Of a stretch of DNA of 64,000 bases, positions 29,620 to 39,458 are shown piece by piece. The notes beneath the pieces were generated by a model. It did not search any database. It saw only the letters and a list, made by a program, of their open reading frames with translations, and was not told the origin of the DNA. Within the stretch, counting starts at the first letter, position 1. The number at the start of each line of letters is the position of its first letter. A program made the position numbers and the translations under genes. The stretch spans positions 23,064,001 to 23,128,000 of the forward strand of contig JBHGNT010000001.1 of assembly GCA_043228905.1 (NCBI GenBank), in the 5' to 3' direction. The DNA comes from Azolla caroliniana (Eukaryota > Polypodiophyta).

Positions 29620-30370
29620 TGCGGGTTCGTCGAAAGATGATCTTTTGTTGAACTTTGTGGGTTTGGCAAACTTTAATCTTTCGTCGAAAGATGCTCCACT
29701 TATCGAACTCTGATCTTTCAACGAAGGATGATCTTTCGTCGAAAGATGGTCTCTTGTCGAACTTGATCTTTCGTTGAAAGATGTGGGTTTGGCAAACTTT
29801 GACCTTTCGTCAAAGGATGTGCGTTCGTCGAACTTTGAGGTTGGCAAACTTCGACCTTTCGTCGAAAGATGATCTTTCATCAAATTTTGTGGGTTTAGCA
29901 AACTTTGACCTTTCATTGAAAGATGTGGGTTCGTTGAACTTTGATCTTTCGTCCAAAGATGTGGATTTCGGAAACTTTAACCTTTCGTCAAAGGATGTGG
30001 GTTCGTCGACCTTTGAGGGTTTGGCAAACTTCGACCTTTCGTCGAAAGATGTGGGTTCGTTGAAAGATGATCTTTCGTCGAACTTTGTGGGATTGGCTAA
30101 CTTTGACCTTTCGTCAAAAGATGTGGGTTTGTCGAACTTTGATCTTTCGTTGAAGGATGTGGGTTTGGCAAACTGTGACCTTTCGTCAAAGGATGTGGGT
30201 TCGTCAAACTTTGAGGGTTTGGCAAACTTCAACCTCTCGTCAACAAATGCGGGTTCGACAAACTTTGACCTTTCATCGAAAGTTGTGTATTTGTCAAACT
30301 TTGAAGGTTTGGCAAACTTCAACCTTTCGTCGAACAATGTGGGTTCGTCGAACTTTGAGTGGGAAATTTG
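29620..30370 (-). repeat. Tandem repeat array in the D leader (short unit)
   Basis: Between the primer-binding site and gag, about 750 bp of degenerate repeats whose core is TTTCGTCGAAAG alternating with GTGGGTTCGTCGAACTTTGA and TTTGGCAAACTT. The unit lengths are multiples of 3, so long frames stay open on both strands (+ strand LANFDLSSKDVGSSNFEG; minus strand KFAKPSKFDEPTSFDERS). The core is nearly self-complementary, so the RNA could form many hairpins. I do not call it a gene. Confidence 0.75.
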
Positions 30371-30680
30371 AATTTTCTAGCTCCAACAGTTGTTTCGTGT
30401 CTCGTAGGATGATCGTAATCAACAACAATCGCGGTGATCACATTTGCCCTGCAACAGCTAAATCTCCCAAATGCTTAGCGTTAACTGGACGAATAGTTTG
30501 CTAACATCCGGGAGATTAAGGGGGAGAAAATTAAAACTAAAAAAAAAACAGAAAAATTAACTTAATGAAAATTTGTAGTGAAAATTTTAATTAGCGTGGT
30601 TTCCTTTCGATTTCTTCCCTCATTAAGTGGGTTGCCTACGAGTGTTTGATCACTCGAAGTTGGCTTCAAGCGTTGGTCGT
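30371..30680 (-). other. D leader between repeats and primer-binding site (short unit)
   Basis: AT-rich, no gene seen. A near copy is at 40746-40991 in the long unit, which confirms it as element leader. Confidence 0.6.
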
Positions 30681-30700
30681 ATCCCCGGCAACGGCGCCAA
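30681..30700 (-). other. D primer-binding site, tRNA-Asp type (short unit)
   Basis: On the minus strand TGGCGCCGTTGCCGGGGAT, complementary to the 3' end of plant tRNA-Asp (GUC) as I recall it, 6 bases after LTR b. It is typical of Athila/Tat elements. Confidence 0.85.
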
Positions 30701-30706
30701 ATAGAT

Positions 30707-31285
30707 GTGTAGGATCTATATATCGATGTAGTTAACTCCTCGATGTCATTTGCGGAGTTCGGACCGGCGTATACCCTTTTGATGGCGAATCGGGCGGAGA
30801 TAGTTGTCGGACACCTCCGAGCCTCCCACTCACTTAACGATTAATAGATTATTAAGCACGATATCTCTCTCGCTCTCTCAAGCTCGCTCTCATTGACAAT
30901 AGGGTAATGAATATAGACAATAAGAGTAATGAATATGTTTATTAACCCTCTTTGCTAAGAGTTCTAGCACCAACAAGAAAGAGAGATTAGTGTTCTCTAA
31001 CTAAACACCTCACTAATCTCTCTTAAGCTTAAAGGTTACAAGGAGGCGAGGAAGCTCTAGCTCTTAATCAATAGGGAGATCTTTACAAATGGAAAAACCC
31101 TTACAAAGTCACCACCCTTTGGTTTATATAGCATTTACATTTAGGGTATGGACCTTTCACACTTGAATGTCCCTCAACCCTCTTTCCTCTTGCCATTCCC
31201 TCTTCGTAGGTCCTTTAGCCATACTACATCCTTGTTTATGCACTCTTCTTCATTACCGGTCGTGGTGCAATCTAAGTGCTTAACA
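30707..31285 (-). repeat. Element D LTR b (shared middle LTR)
   Basis: 579 bp, closely similar to LTR a. On the minus strand it starts TGTTAAGCAC and ends CCTACACA. Interior sequence lies on both sides. Confidence 0.88.
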
Positions 31286-31300
31286 GCCCCCCCAACCTAA
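31286..31300 (-). other. Polypurine-like tract of the long D unit
   Basis: On the minus strand GGTTGGGGGGGCT abuts the LTR start TGTTAAG. It marks LTR b as the 3' LTR of the long unit. Confidence 0.65.
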
Positions 31301-31421
31301 TGAGTGCACACTCCCGAGTGCATTGTGGGAGGGGAGCTTCGGGCATCGGGGGCGGGAAGGATAGAGAAGGGGGGTTCGTTGGGGGGTAGTCGGTGCCGAG
31401 TTCGTGGGCCCACTAGACCGG

Positions 31422-31933
31422 TTAAGGATTGTGTGCCCACTTGAGGAACTCACGGGTGATACGGTTCATGGCGTCGGTGGAGGCGGTGTCACCGATCTGG
31501 GCGATGGCGCTACAACGATCGTGGAGGTGAGGGGGAATTTCGATGAAACACCAACCTTCGCGTCCAGAATACTCAGAGTAGGTGGCAGGGATGATGTTGG
31601 GGAGGACGTCAGGGGCCTTCGTGGTGCCGAAGGGAATGCCATCCACCGACAAATGTAGCGTAATGCAAACGTTGGCGACGTTGAACTGGAACTGGACAGG
31701 GGTGGCATCCGCAAAGGCGTGTGTGTGAACGTGGCCAGTATCGGGGTTGTATCCTGTGAGGAACCGGCTGACCAGCTCGGGAAATACACCCCAAAGGCCA
31801 ATCCCGAGGAAGAACTTGAGGCCCGGTAGGTACAACGGGTGTTATTGAACTCGGCTTGAATTACCAAGGAGCCATAGCCGGCGTCAGGGTAGTGCGCGTG
31901 GAGGACCTTGGTGAATGGGGTCGACGCCATCAA
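31422..31933 (-). CDS. Unrecognised ORF between pol and 3' LTR of D (one frameshift)
   Basis: Same strand as D pol, in the position where some plant gypsy elements carry an extra or env-like ORF. It starts at ATG 31933 (MMASTPFTKVLHAHYPDAGY). A single-base loss near 31832 moves the frame, which then runs to 31422 (KFFLGIGLWGVFPELVSRF ... REFLKWAHNP-stop), about 170 codons in all. It looks like a compact mixed alpha/beta protein. I see no clear signal peptide, transmembrane segment or known motif. It could be a captured host gene fragment or an element accessory gene. Confidence 0.5.
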
Positions 31934-31935
31934 TT

Positions 31936-32163
31936 ATAACCTGCTAGGAAAAAGATTAGTATAGCCATATGAGAGTGTACCAATTCTTACACTCCCTGGC
32001 CCTTGTCTACGTGCAGTAATACGACCGACGATAGTGTATTTATCGATTGATGTGAATGCCTTATTTTGATTAGTTATAATTATTATAATTGAAAGTAGTA
32101 TGAGGTGTTTTGAGGGATAGCGATATTTATATTTATATTTTAAAGGGACGGACGGGTTAGTGT
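31936..32163. other. AT-rich spacer in D
   Basis: No gene or repeat recognised. Lies between the unrecognised ORF and the G-rich repeats. Confidence 0.4.
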
Positions 32164-32616
32164 CTAGGTTGTGTTTGGGCGGTGGGGGCCTCTCGGCGGA
32201 CTAGGGGTGAGTGGTTCGAAGTTCTTCGAATCGGGAGTGAGTGGTTCAAAGAGGGCTTCTCTTAGAACCGGGGGCGGGGGGTTCGACGTTCTTCGAACCG
32301 GGAGTGAGTGGTTCGAAGAGTAGCTTGCACTAGGAGGAAGGGGTTCGAAGAGTGTCTCTCTGCAAACCGGGGGGAAGGGGTTTGAAGAGTACTTCTCTTC
32401 GAACCGGGGAGAAGGGGAGACACTTCGAACCGGGGAGAAGGGGAGACACTTCGAACTAGGGGGAAGGGGTTCGAAGAGTGTCTCTCTTCGAACCGGGGAG
32501 GGGTTTGAAGAGCAACACGAAGGGAGGGCCATGAGGGGATGCAACGAGGCCACGCGTGAAGCGGCCAGATGCGACCACCAGCAACAAGAAGGCGGCAGAA
32601 TTGGATGGGCATCCAC
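32164..32616 (-). repeat. G-rich tandem repeats in D with a Pro-rich open frame
   Basis: Irregular repeats of about 30-60 bp built on CTTCGAACCGGGGAGAAGGGG and GGTTCGAAGAGTG, mainly 32200-32510. On the minus strand they keep a 150-codon frame with repeated RETLFEPLPPSS-like modules. The + strand is strongly G-rich. I regard it as repeat DNA with incidental open frames. Confidence 0.55.
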
Positions 32617-32893
32617 CGAGGGTTTCGTGGGGGTTTTGGAAATTCAGGAGCTTTTGGGTGGGGTTGAGGTGGTGGGGGTGGTTGAGGTTGTTCGAGTGTT
32701 GTTCGAGGGCCTTTGTATGCCTTTACGGACCCAAACTTGTGACGTCCTTTCTAGGGGGAAAGTGGGGGCCTGTGTGGTAATGCTGAATCCAACCGGGGTC
32801 CATGGCCTTAACCTGGGCGGGGTATTTGGTCGATGTCCGGAGTTTTCGAGTGTCTTATGCAGTCGTGGTATGGTCGCAGGTGGGAAGTCGGCT
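32617..32893. other. Unassigned D interior
   Basis: No convincing coding signal. The open frames here look incidental. Lies downstream of the end of the post-integrase frame. Confidence 0.35.
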
Positions 32894-33835
32894 TCATTTT
32901 GGGACCCAGAAGCAAGTGGCAACTTTGTGCCAACCTTGGGCATGTGTGAGTTCTTTTCTGACTCGCCAAATAGGACGTTTGCCGCGGCGTGGTCCTTCGG
33001 CGAAAATTGCGTGGACATTCACCCATTTGCGTGGTGCGGATGTTCTTGTTCCGATGTTAGTGTTACTCTGGCCTTGGTTGGCTAGTGATTGGGCGAGTTC
33101 TTTTTGGTTGGGTGGTTTCACGTTCTGGAGGTCGTCAAGATTGGTGGGACGTGGTTTGAGTGTTGTTATGAGGAGTTTCTTGGATGTAGCACCATTTGCA
33201 GTTGGGAAGGAGACAATATTCTTGCTTGGTAACAGGAGACATTCGCTTACGTGACACCAATCCAAATTGAGGAGGCACGGGGTGTACAACACTTTTGGTG
33301 GGAGGACCCGAACTCGAATTGCATGGTCACTATATTGTTTCTTGATGTTGCACACGAATGTTCCGAGGCAGTGTGATGTGGAACCATCGAAGCCAAGGAA
33401 GTTGTCATTGCATACTTCGAGGTCCGGACAACCTAGATGTCTCCATGTTTCGAAGGAGAAAAGGGTTAGTGATGCTCTAGTGTCGATTACCACCATTAAA
33501 GGTACGTCGTCAGCGAAGCATGGTAGGTGCATCCTCACGTCATTAGAATCAATCGCCTTAGCCATAGTTGTTGGGAGGGTGTCCCCTTTTCTTTTCAGTT
33601 TTGTTTGCGCATTGCGAAGGTAGGTTTCTAGTCGGGCCATTCGGCCTTCGGATGCCTTAAGTTTGGCTTCCACTTCTCGTTGTTGAGCCGTGAGTAGGGA
33701 TTCGAGGGTGAGGGATCCGTAGTAACGTTTGAGATTGCTCCCATTCATGAATCCTGGGATGTCGAGTTCTTCAAGCATGTGTATTTGACATGCTCCTGTC
33801 TTGATAATCTCTGAGACTGACGTAGGGGCCTTCAC
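32894..33835 (-). CDS. D post-integrase extension with a second protease-like domain
   Basis: A 313-codon open frame directly after integrase. Residues about 17-40 (IHMLEELDIPGFMNGSNLKR) look like the end of the integrase C-terminal domain. Residues 43-84 are a likely coiled coil (LLTAQQREVEAKLKASEGRM). Residues about 100-210 resemble a retropepsin: VVIDTRASLTLFS with D118 (codon 33482-33484) and a downstream LLNLDWC strand like the hhLGhDW motif of gypsy proteases. The usual DTG/DSG is DTR here, so it is probably inactive. The tail is basic. A normal protease lies at 36713-37140, so this would be a second protease fold. Confidence 0.6.
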   Translation of the reverse strand: MKAPTSVSEIIKTGACQIHMLEELDIPGFMNGSNLKRYYGSLTLESLLTAQQREVEAKLKASEGRMARLETYLRNAQTKLKRKGDTLPTTMAKAIDSNDVRMHLPCFADDVPLMVVIDTRASLTLFSFETWRHLGCPDLEVCNDNFLGFDGSTSHCLGTFVCNIKKQYSDHAIRVRVLPPKVLYTPCLLNLDWCHVSECLLLPSKNIVSFPTANGATSKKLLITTLKPRPTNLDDLQNVKPPNQKELAQSLANQGQSNTNIGTRTSAPRKWVNVHAIFAEGPRRGKRPIWRVRKELTHAQGWHKVATCFWVPK

Positions 33836-33860
33836 CTCATAATTTGAGCTTCTTTTTGTT

Positions 33861-34957
33861 TCATTGAGAGGCGAATTTGAGAGCCATGTCCCCTTCAGCT
33901 AGGTCTTTATCTCTTACTTTGTTGTCGTGCCACGCCTTTCTATTGGCTTTCTCTGTCAAGAGTGCTTGGAATGCAAGAAGGCGAGTTTCAGTCAACTGTT
34001 CTAGGTTCTCTAGGCGTGACAGGAGGGGGTTCCCATCCCATCGTTCTTGGATGGCTATCTTGAGGCTAGGGACGAGGAACTCGATGGGCAGTATTGCTTC
34101 TTGTCCATATACTAGTTTGAATGATGTGTGGCGAGTTGCTACTTTGTAGGAGGTTCGGAAGGCCCACAATGCCGCTTGGCGTTTGGTGCTCCAATCGGAA
34201 CGCGAAGTGGCAATTATCTTCGTGAGCACTACACATAACACCTTATTAGTGCTTTCCGCTTGTCCGTTGTACCGGGGGTAATAAGGGGAGCTCTTGCAGT
34301 GCGTCACCATAAACTCTCCTAGTAGATGTGCTATCACTTCATTGAGGAAATGGGAGCCTTGATCGCAAATGATCTCGAGCGGACATCCAAACCGTTGATG
34401 ACATTTTCGTATAGGAATTTGGCGGTGCTACATGCATTAGCATTAACGCAAGCTTTAGCTTCCGTCCACTTGGTAGCATAGTCAGTGGTAGTGATTATGT
34501 ATCGATTGAGGTTGGAAGTTGGGCTAATTGGGCCGATAAAGTCGATACCCCATTTCTCAAACGGTTGCCAAGCCATTACCGGGTTTAATGTGTTGAAATC
34601 CGCTTTTAATGGATGTTTGAAACATTGGCACTCATCACATCGGCATACATATTCGTATGTGTCTTTGAATAGTATTGGCCACCATAGGCCGGACTAGAGG
34701 ATCTTGCGTGCGGTGACCTCGTGATTGAAATGACCGCTTCCGCTTCTGCAATGAGCTTGTTCGAGGACGGCAACGACATCATGGTCCGTTACACACCTCC
34801 GAAGTACATCATCGTTGCCTCTTCGATACAAGTTGCCTCTAAGCATCGTGAAGGGGCCACATTTTCTTAACAAGACATGTGTTTGTGCCTGACTTAGTTG
34901 TTTTAGGAAGGATGCTCCTTCGGTTAAGACGCGAACGATATCTGATGCCCATGATGG
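33861..34957 (-). pseudogene. D integrase, broken
   Basis: Zinc module around 34860-34620 (GNLYRRG, then His/His and Cys/Cys with CRCDECQCFKH), with a stop just before SGLWWP (about 34693). Core: FEKWGIDFIGPI with the first Asp (about 34550), a frame shift near 34395, ICDQGSHF with the second Asp (about 34355), and YYPRYNGQAESTN with the Glu (about 34280). All three acidic residues are present. The C-terminal part reaches EGDMALKFASQ-stop at 33861 and resumes in the next frame. Upstream it is cut by a copia LTR at 34958. Confidence 0.85.
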
Positions 34958-35799
34958 TGTTGGGAGACAGGTCCCTCCGGATGGGAAGGGAGAAGAACAG
35001 TGCTGATGAACAAACTCGGCCGAGGCCAAAACCGGATGAGGATTACCCGGCTACGGAGAGTCGGATGGTGCAGGCCCGGTGAGAACCGGATGAGGAGTAC
35101 CCGGGTACGGAGAGCCGGATGGTGTAGGCCCGGTGAGAACCGGATGAGGAGTACCCAGCTACGGAGAGCCGGATGGTGCAGGCCCGGTGAGAACCAGATG
35201 AGGAGTACCCGGCTACGGAGAGCAGGATGGTGCAAACCCGGTGAGAACCGGAAGCAGAGACATATTCGTAAATATGTTTCTGAGAGTCCATCATGGCTAT
35301 ATTTGTAAATAGCCGAAAAGTCATATTAGTATAAATATGACTTAGGGCAAACTTTTAGTGGTGGTTGTTATTCTTGTTGGTGCAAGAAGAGAGATAGCGC
35401 GTAACCGTGTACAGAGAGAGAGAGAGAGAGGAAGAGGTCGCTGCCTCTGTTGTAACTGCCGCCTGTGGCGAAGATCATGAGCACAAGGTTGTTGCCTCCG
35501 TGAACTCACTGTTGTACATTCTAGCATAGTGATAGTTTGCAACCTGTGGGCTACCGTGGTTTTTTCCCTAGTTTGGGTTTTTTCCACGTAAACATCCTGT
35601 GTACTCTTCTCTTCACTGTGTCGTGTATTTATTTTCCCGTTTTCTGTGTATGATTCTAAGCTCGGTTGTGGCCGAGCGTTGCGTATAAGGAACGAGTAGT
35701 TCCTGTCAGATGGTACGGTGTCGATCATGAATAATGTTTCATCTGGTGTTTCTTCATCAACTCCAGTGGCTTCTTCTCCGTTTGGTATTCATGAGAAAT
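34958..35799 (+). mobile_element. Ty1/copia 5' LTR and gag start, truncated, inside D
   Basis: LTR about 34958-35708 (TGTTGGGAGACAGG to CTGTCA), then a TGGTA primer-site-like start at 35711 and a 24-codon gag beginning at ATG 35727 (MNNVSSGVSSSTPVASSPFG) that runs into D sequence near 35795. The left end is clean and the right end is truncated. The LTR contains four 54-bp tandem repeats. It belongs to the same LTR type as 39698-40303 and 42322-42804 (TGTTRGGA start, GTCCCTCCGGAT-like block). Confidence 0.75.
35033..35252 (+). repeat. Four 54-bp tandem repeats in copia LTR
   Basis: Units at 35033-35086, 35087-35140, 35141-35194 and 35195-35248, plus a few bases, differing at a few positions each. 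Each starts CGGATGAGG and ends CGGTGAGAAC. Confidence 0.9.
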
Positions 35800-36060
35800 G
35801 ATCAGTGAATACATGGTCTTTTCCTTTTCTCACCACCACCTTGAGGTCGAACTCAAGTAGAGTTACGATCCATCGTGATATGCGTCTCGTGGTGTGAGTT
35901 TTGTTTACCAAGTAGAGGAGGGCTTGATGATCTACAAAAAATGAGAAACGTGATGTCAAGAGGTAATGTCAGAACTTTTTCACATTGTAAATCATTGCCA
36001 AAGTTTCTCGTTCCGTTGTGGAGTAATTTCGTTCCGCATCGTTCAGTTGACGACTAACAA
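35800..36060 (-). pseudogene. D RNase H, decayed
   Basis: Minus-strand translation gives SRQLNDAERNYSTTERETLA, a stop after KKF, then FFVDHQALLYLVNK and RRISRWIVTLLEFDLKVVVR. These are the conserved blocks of gypsy RNase H (SRxLNxAExNYxxxExE and DHxAL). The 3' end is cut by the copia LTR fragment. Confidence 0.8.
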
Positions 36061-36348
36061 AGGTGATCGGTAGGTCGAGTGCTCCTTCACCAGGTTTGGG
36101 GCAATCAAGGGCATCTCCTCGTCGCTAAATTCTGTGAGGAGGTCAATCAAGGACATCTCCTCGTCCAACTGGAGATCTGTGGCGATGAACACTGGTTTGG
36201 GGTCCACCCCATTTCCGAGATTGATTTCTTTAACTCTCGTCGATCCGTTGCATGCCTCACCTAGGATGTGAGGGGTGTGTTGTGGTCTCTTACAAGCCAC
36301 CACCCTACTCCCTTGTTCATAAAGTTTGAATTGCTTCAGGAAGTCCAC
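36043..36348 (-). pseudogene. D protease-RT linker fused to RNase H: RT palm deleted
   Basis: MDFLKQFKLYEQGSRVVACK ... GNGVDPKPVFIATDLQLDEE is the usual region just before RT in this class. It then passes at about 36110-36050 directly to RNase H. No RT fingers, palm or YxDD are present, a loss of roughly 1 kb. An internal repeat (IDLLTEFSDEEM) marks the break. Confidence 0.7.
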
Positions 36349-36712
36349 CTCTGTCGAGGTCTTCCGAGTGGTCGCATCCTCTTCCTGGCACGTGATTTGT
36401 TGCGCTAGGTCTTCGTCTTTTACGTCTATGTGTTTTTGCTAGGGTATGAGAGTGCTGACATTAAAACACGAGATCGTGTCTCCATCCTCGTCGCGACACT
36501 TTGTACCAATGGGGTACATTGTGTCGGTCGTGGCGAGAGCGTGCACCCAATTCATCTAGGACGCATCAGAAGCTATGGATTGGTCTTCTCTTGCATTCTC
36601 TACCCCTAGGATTAGTGGATTTTTGGGGAAACGGTTGACCCCTAGCCAAGATCTCATTTGTCTTTGTGGGGTTACATGCTAGGAGGTTGGTCTCGAACTC
36701 GGTGTTTTCTGG

Positions 36713-37140
36713 CTAGTCGTCCACAAGAGGGTTGCCTTCTTGTTCGTGCACTTTTTGTGTGTATGCTTTGATGCAAAAGGTTTTGTTGTTTTTACGCATA
36801 TAGATTGCATCATTCCCAAAATCCATCACAAGGCCGCTTACGCGTAGGAATGGACTCCCTAGTAAACACTCGTAAGCTACATGATTGGATGATCTTGTGA
36901 CAACGAAGGTGAGATTGAACTCGACCCCGTGGATAGTGAAGTGGTGTGCATGGATCATGCCTTCTGGTTGTTGGATGGACCCATCTGCCATTCAGAGTTT
37001 GACATCTGAAGGAAGCATTTTTGGGCTCCCCCACTTACACCAATATTCATAACTGACTATACTTACCCCTACTCCAGTGTCAATGATCACGTCACATGTC
37101 ATGCCGTTGATGCAGACGGGGGACAATGAAACTAGTATCG
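36713..37140 (-). pseudogene. D protease (first, canonical position)
   Basis: Aspartic protease between gag and RT. The active site VIIDTGVGVSIVSYEYW is near 37085. A TGA near 36994 interrupts KL-MADGSI. The flap and C-terminal strand NHVAYECLLGSPFLR is near 36870-36830. The DTG triad is intact. Confidence 0.8.
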
Positions 37141-37314
37141 TCGCTCTCGAAGTGAGCTTCACATATATCTACTAGTGTTCATTCGGGTTGTTTGGAGACT
37201 ATGGTAGTATGAGGGACATGGGTGTGTATCTTTTCTCCGTAACCTGCTGATAGGCCTCCATTGAGGCGGCGAAGGACTTCGTGCCATGGTTAGATGTCGA
37301 GTTTGAGCAGCTCT

Positions 37315-38688
37315 TCAAGTGTGAACTCTATTTCCTTGGCGAGTATAGGTCGTAGTTTGGGGTTGTCGGTCACAAAGGTGCCGGTGTAGCCTTGTACTTT
37401 GCGGAATGTGAGTCATAATTTTAAATTTAATATTTGTTGGAGCAAGGTTGTGTTGACTTCTTTGATTGGGGTAGGTTGGGAGATGGGGGGTGTCGGTTGG
37501 TGTTACGATGAGGGGGGTTGTACCTGTGTGTTCGGGTGGGAGATTTACCCATTCTTCGAGTTGGTCAAAGTTTAGGCTCGGGAGACTAAGCGATCCTTCG
37601 GACTGTTCGTGTCGTATGAGTTTGATGTACTCTTCGAACTTTTTTTTTTCAGCCACTGGGTTTGGCTATGTTGCTAGGTGTGTTGGTAGCTCTTGGTTAG
37701 GGTTGACGGGTATTGTTTCTACGTCTCCCTCCAGTTCTTGATCTTGCTTTGAGGTCTGCGTGGATGCATTTCTTTTGGATTCTCGTCTCTTACGTGTAGT
37801 CTTGGGGAGGCCTTGGTTGTGATACTTTATGTTATGAGCTACTCTTTGAGCTCGTGTGATGACGTTGGCGCCAACCGTTGATGGTACGATAGATAACAAA
37901 TTTGCGCCAATCCGTTTCTTTTTTTCTAGGAAATCAGGTACTAAGTTTTCTTTACCACACCCTGGGCATGATGCTTCTCTTTGGAACCACTCAACAAGGT
38001 CGTGTGATTGTTGGGTGAGATTTTGTACCAGTGGTTGTGGGGGTGTTTCGAGGGGGGGGTGTCGTGGTCGTTGTGCCATCCGGTTGTAGTACTCATGTTT
38101 GGTTGGGCACTCGTTAACCATGTGTGGGCCTTGGCAATTGAAACATTTCAATTTTGACCTTCTTAGACCATTATTGTTGCGATATCCCATCGACGGGCCC
38201 CTTTGTTCTCCTCTAAAGACGTACACTGGTATTTGGTCGCCTTCAAAGTCCACGAAGTGGGAAAACACCTCTTCTTCAACATCGTACTCATGGAATGAGT
38301 CTTCATATATGGGGGCGCCCCCCCCCAACCTGAGTTTGGTTATCATTGGAGGTGAGCGCGGGTGCTCGACCATTGGTGTTTGGCTATACCTTCCGTTTCG
38401 GGCTTTCCAGCAGTTCTCTTGGGAATGCATCACGAAGGATTTGCACCACTTAAAGTATTGTGGCCGCCGTTGGTGGAAGAGGGGGCACGCATGCCCCGTG
38501 TGATGGCCATGGCACACCATACACCTTACATTTTCTCTTTGGGCATATGCTTGGGTCTTTCTATACGGGGTGGTCTCGGTGGTGTGGGTCGAGTGGGATC
38601 CGAGGGCTTCCCACGGTTGTTCGTAGGCGCTTGAATGGGTATCCATAACCCACTCATTGAATCTTCGAAAGTCATCACTACCGTGCAA
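37315..38688 (-). pseudogene. D gag C-terminal part: zinc knuckles and linker
   Basis: From about 38688 the frame runs to 37666, and after a stop the linker continues to 37315 (EKKKFEEYIKLIRHEQSEG). Two knuckles have the shortened spacing C-x2-C-x3-H-x4-C: CMVCHGHHTGHAC (about 38525) and CFNCQGPHMVNEC (about 38150). A third Cys cluster is CPGCGKENL (about 37960). The overlap with the gag core frame at 38526-38688 indicates a frameshift. Confidence 0.75.
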
Positions 38689-39218
38689 GCTTCAGCGAAT
38701 GATCGACACATCCTAGCAATCAGGAAATTTTGGAGTGTCAGGTCAAACAACCCATTGCTGAAGTGGCTCATCAATTTGTCATCCGACATCTTGTCACTCG
38801 GGCTACAACGATAGTGAAGGCCTTTCGTGCGGCGTATGTAGTCCTTGACTGTCTCGTTCGCTTCTTGCTTGAGGGTGAAAAGTTGGTCGATCGGATTCCA
38901 TTTATTCCCTCGACGAACAAAGTTTATCAGGAACTCTTCGATGACATACTCGAAGTCTGTGACGATGTCCTCATTCAAGGTCCTAAACCAAATTCCGGCT
39001 TGGTCATCGAGTGTAAGTCCAAATGCAGCTACTTTGGTGGTCTCTGTGAGGGGCTCATAAGCTTGACATATTTGCTTCAACCTCTCTATGTGATCATAGT
39101 TGTTACCGAAATCGAGAAAATGGGGTACTAGTTTAGAAATTGAAGCACTCTTCCCGTTGTCATTTGTGGGGTTTCTCGAATTGTCCGTGGGTGCTCGCTC
39201 TTTTTCCATCAATGCCAC
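38526..39218 (-). pseudogene. D gag capsid core
   Basis: MALMEKERAPTDNSRNPTND, then LVPHFLDFGNNYDHIERLKQ, DDQAGIWFRTLNEDIVTDFE, FVRRGNKWNPIDQLFTLKQE and VKDYIRRTKGLHYR. This is the retrotransposon gag capsid region, nearly identical to the short unit at 28592-28994. A frame break before the knuckles makes it a pseudogene. Confidence 0.85.
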
Positions 39219-39458
39219 GAGGGTTTGTATGGATTGCGAGTTCAGCGTTTGCGGGTGCTGAGGTAGTTTGGTCGGGTGTAGGCGTCATGTCCATACGTGG
39301 TGGTGTCGAGTGTCATTGCGTGTGTGCTTCATTTGGGTTGTCGCCCGTTGTGCTCGAATGCAGTGCGGGGCTGGGCTCACGGCCTTGACAGTGCGTATCT
39401 GACGATGCTTCTAGGACGTGAAGTTTTTGTCGCACTCGCACAAACCTATCTTTCCTTT

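Noticed and set aside
29620-30370. CRISPR-like array
   Set aside because: Repeats are degenerate and contiguous, without regular unique spacers, and the context is a eukaryotic retrotransposon leader.
29781-30371. 196-codon + strand frame of SSNFEGLANFDLSS-like repeats as a gene
   Set aside because: The repeats leave frames open on both strands because their lengths are multiples of three, and the position is the untranslated leader of D.
31422-31933. Calling the unrecognised D ORF an envelope gene
   Set aside because: No signal peptide, transmembrane segment or envelope motif is visible. Only the position is env-like.
32531-33254. + strand open frames between 32531 and 33254
   Set aside because: They mirror the post-integrase frame of D on the minus strand and show no domain.
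35000-35308. Repeat protein frames in the 54-bp array
   Set aside because: Inside a copia LTR. Open on both strands only because 54 is divisible by three.
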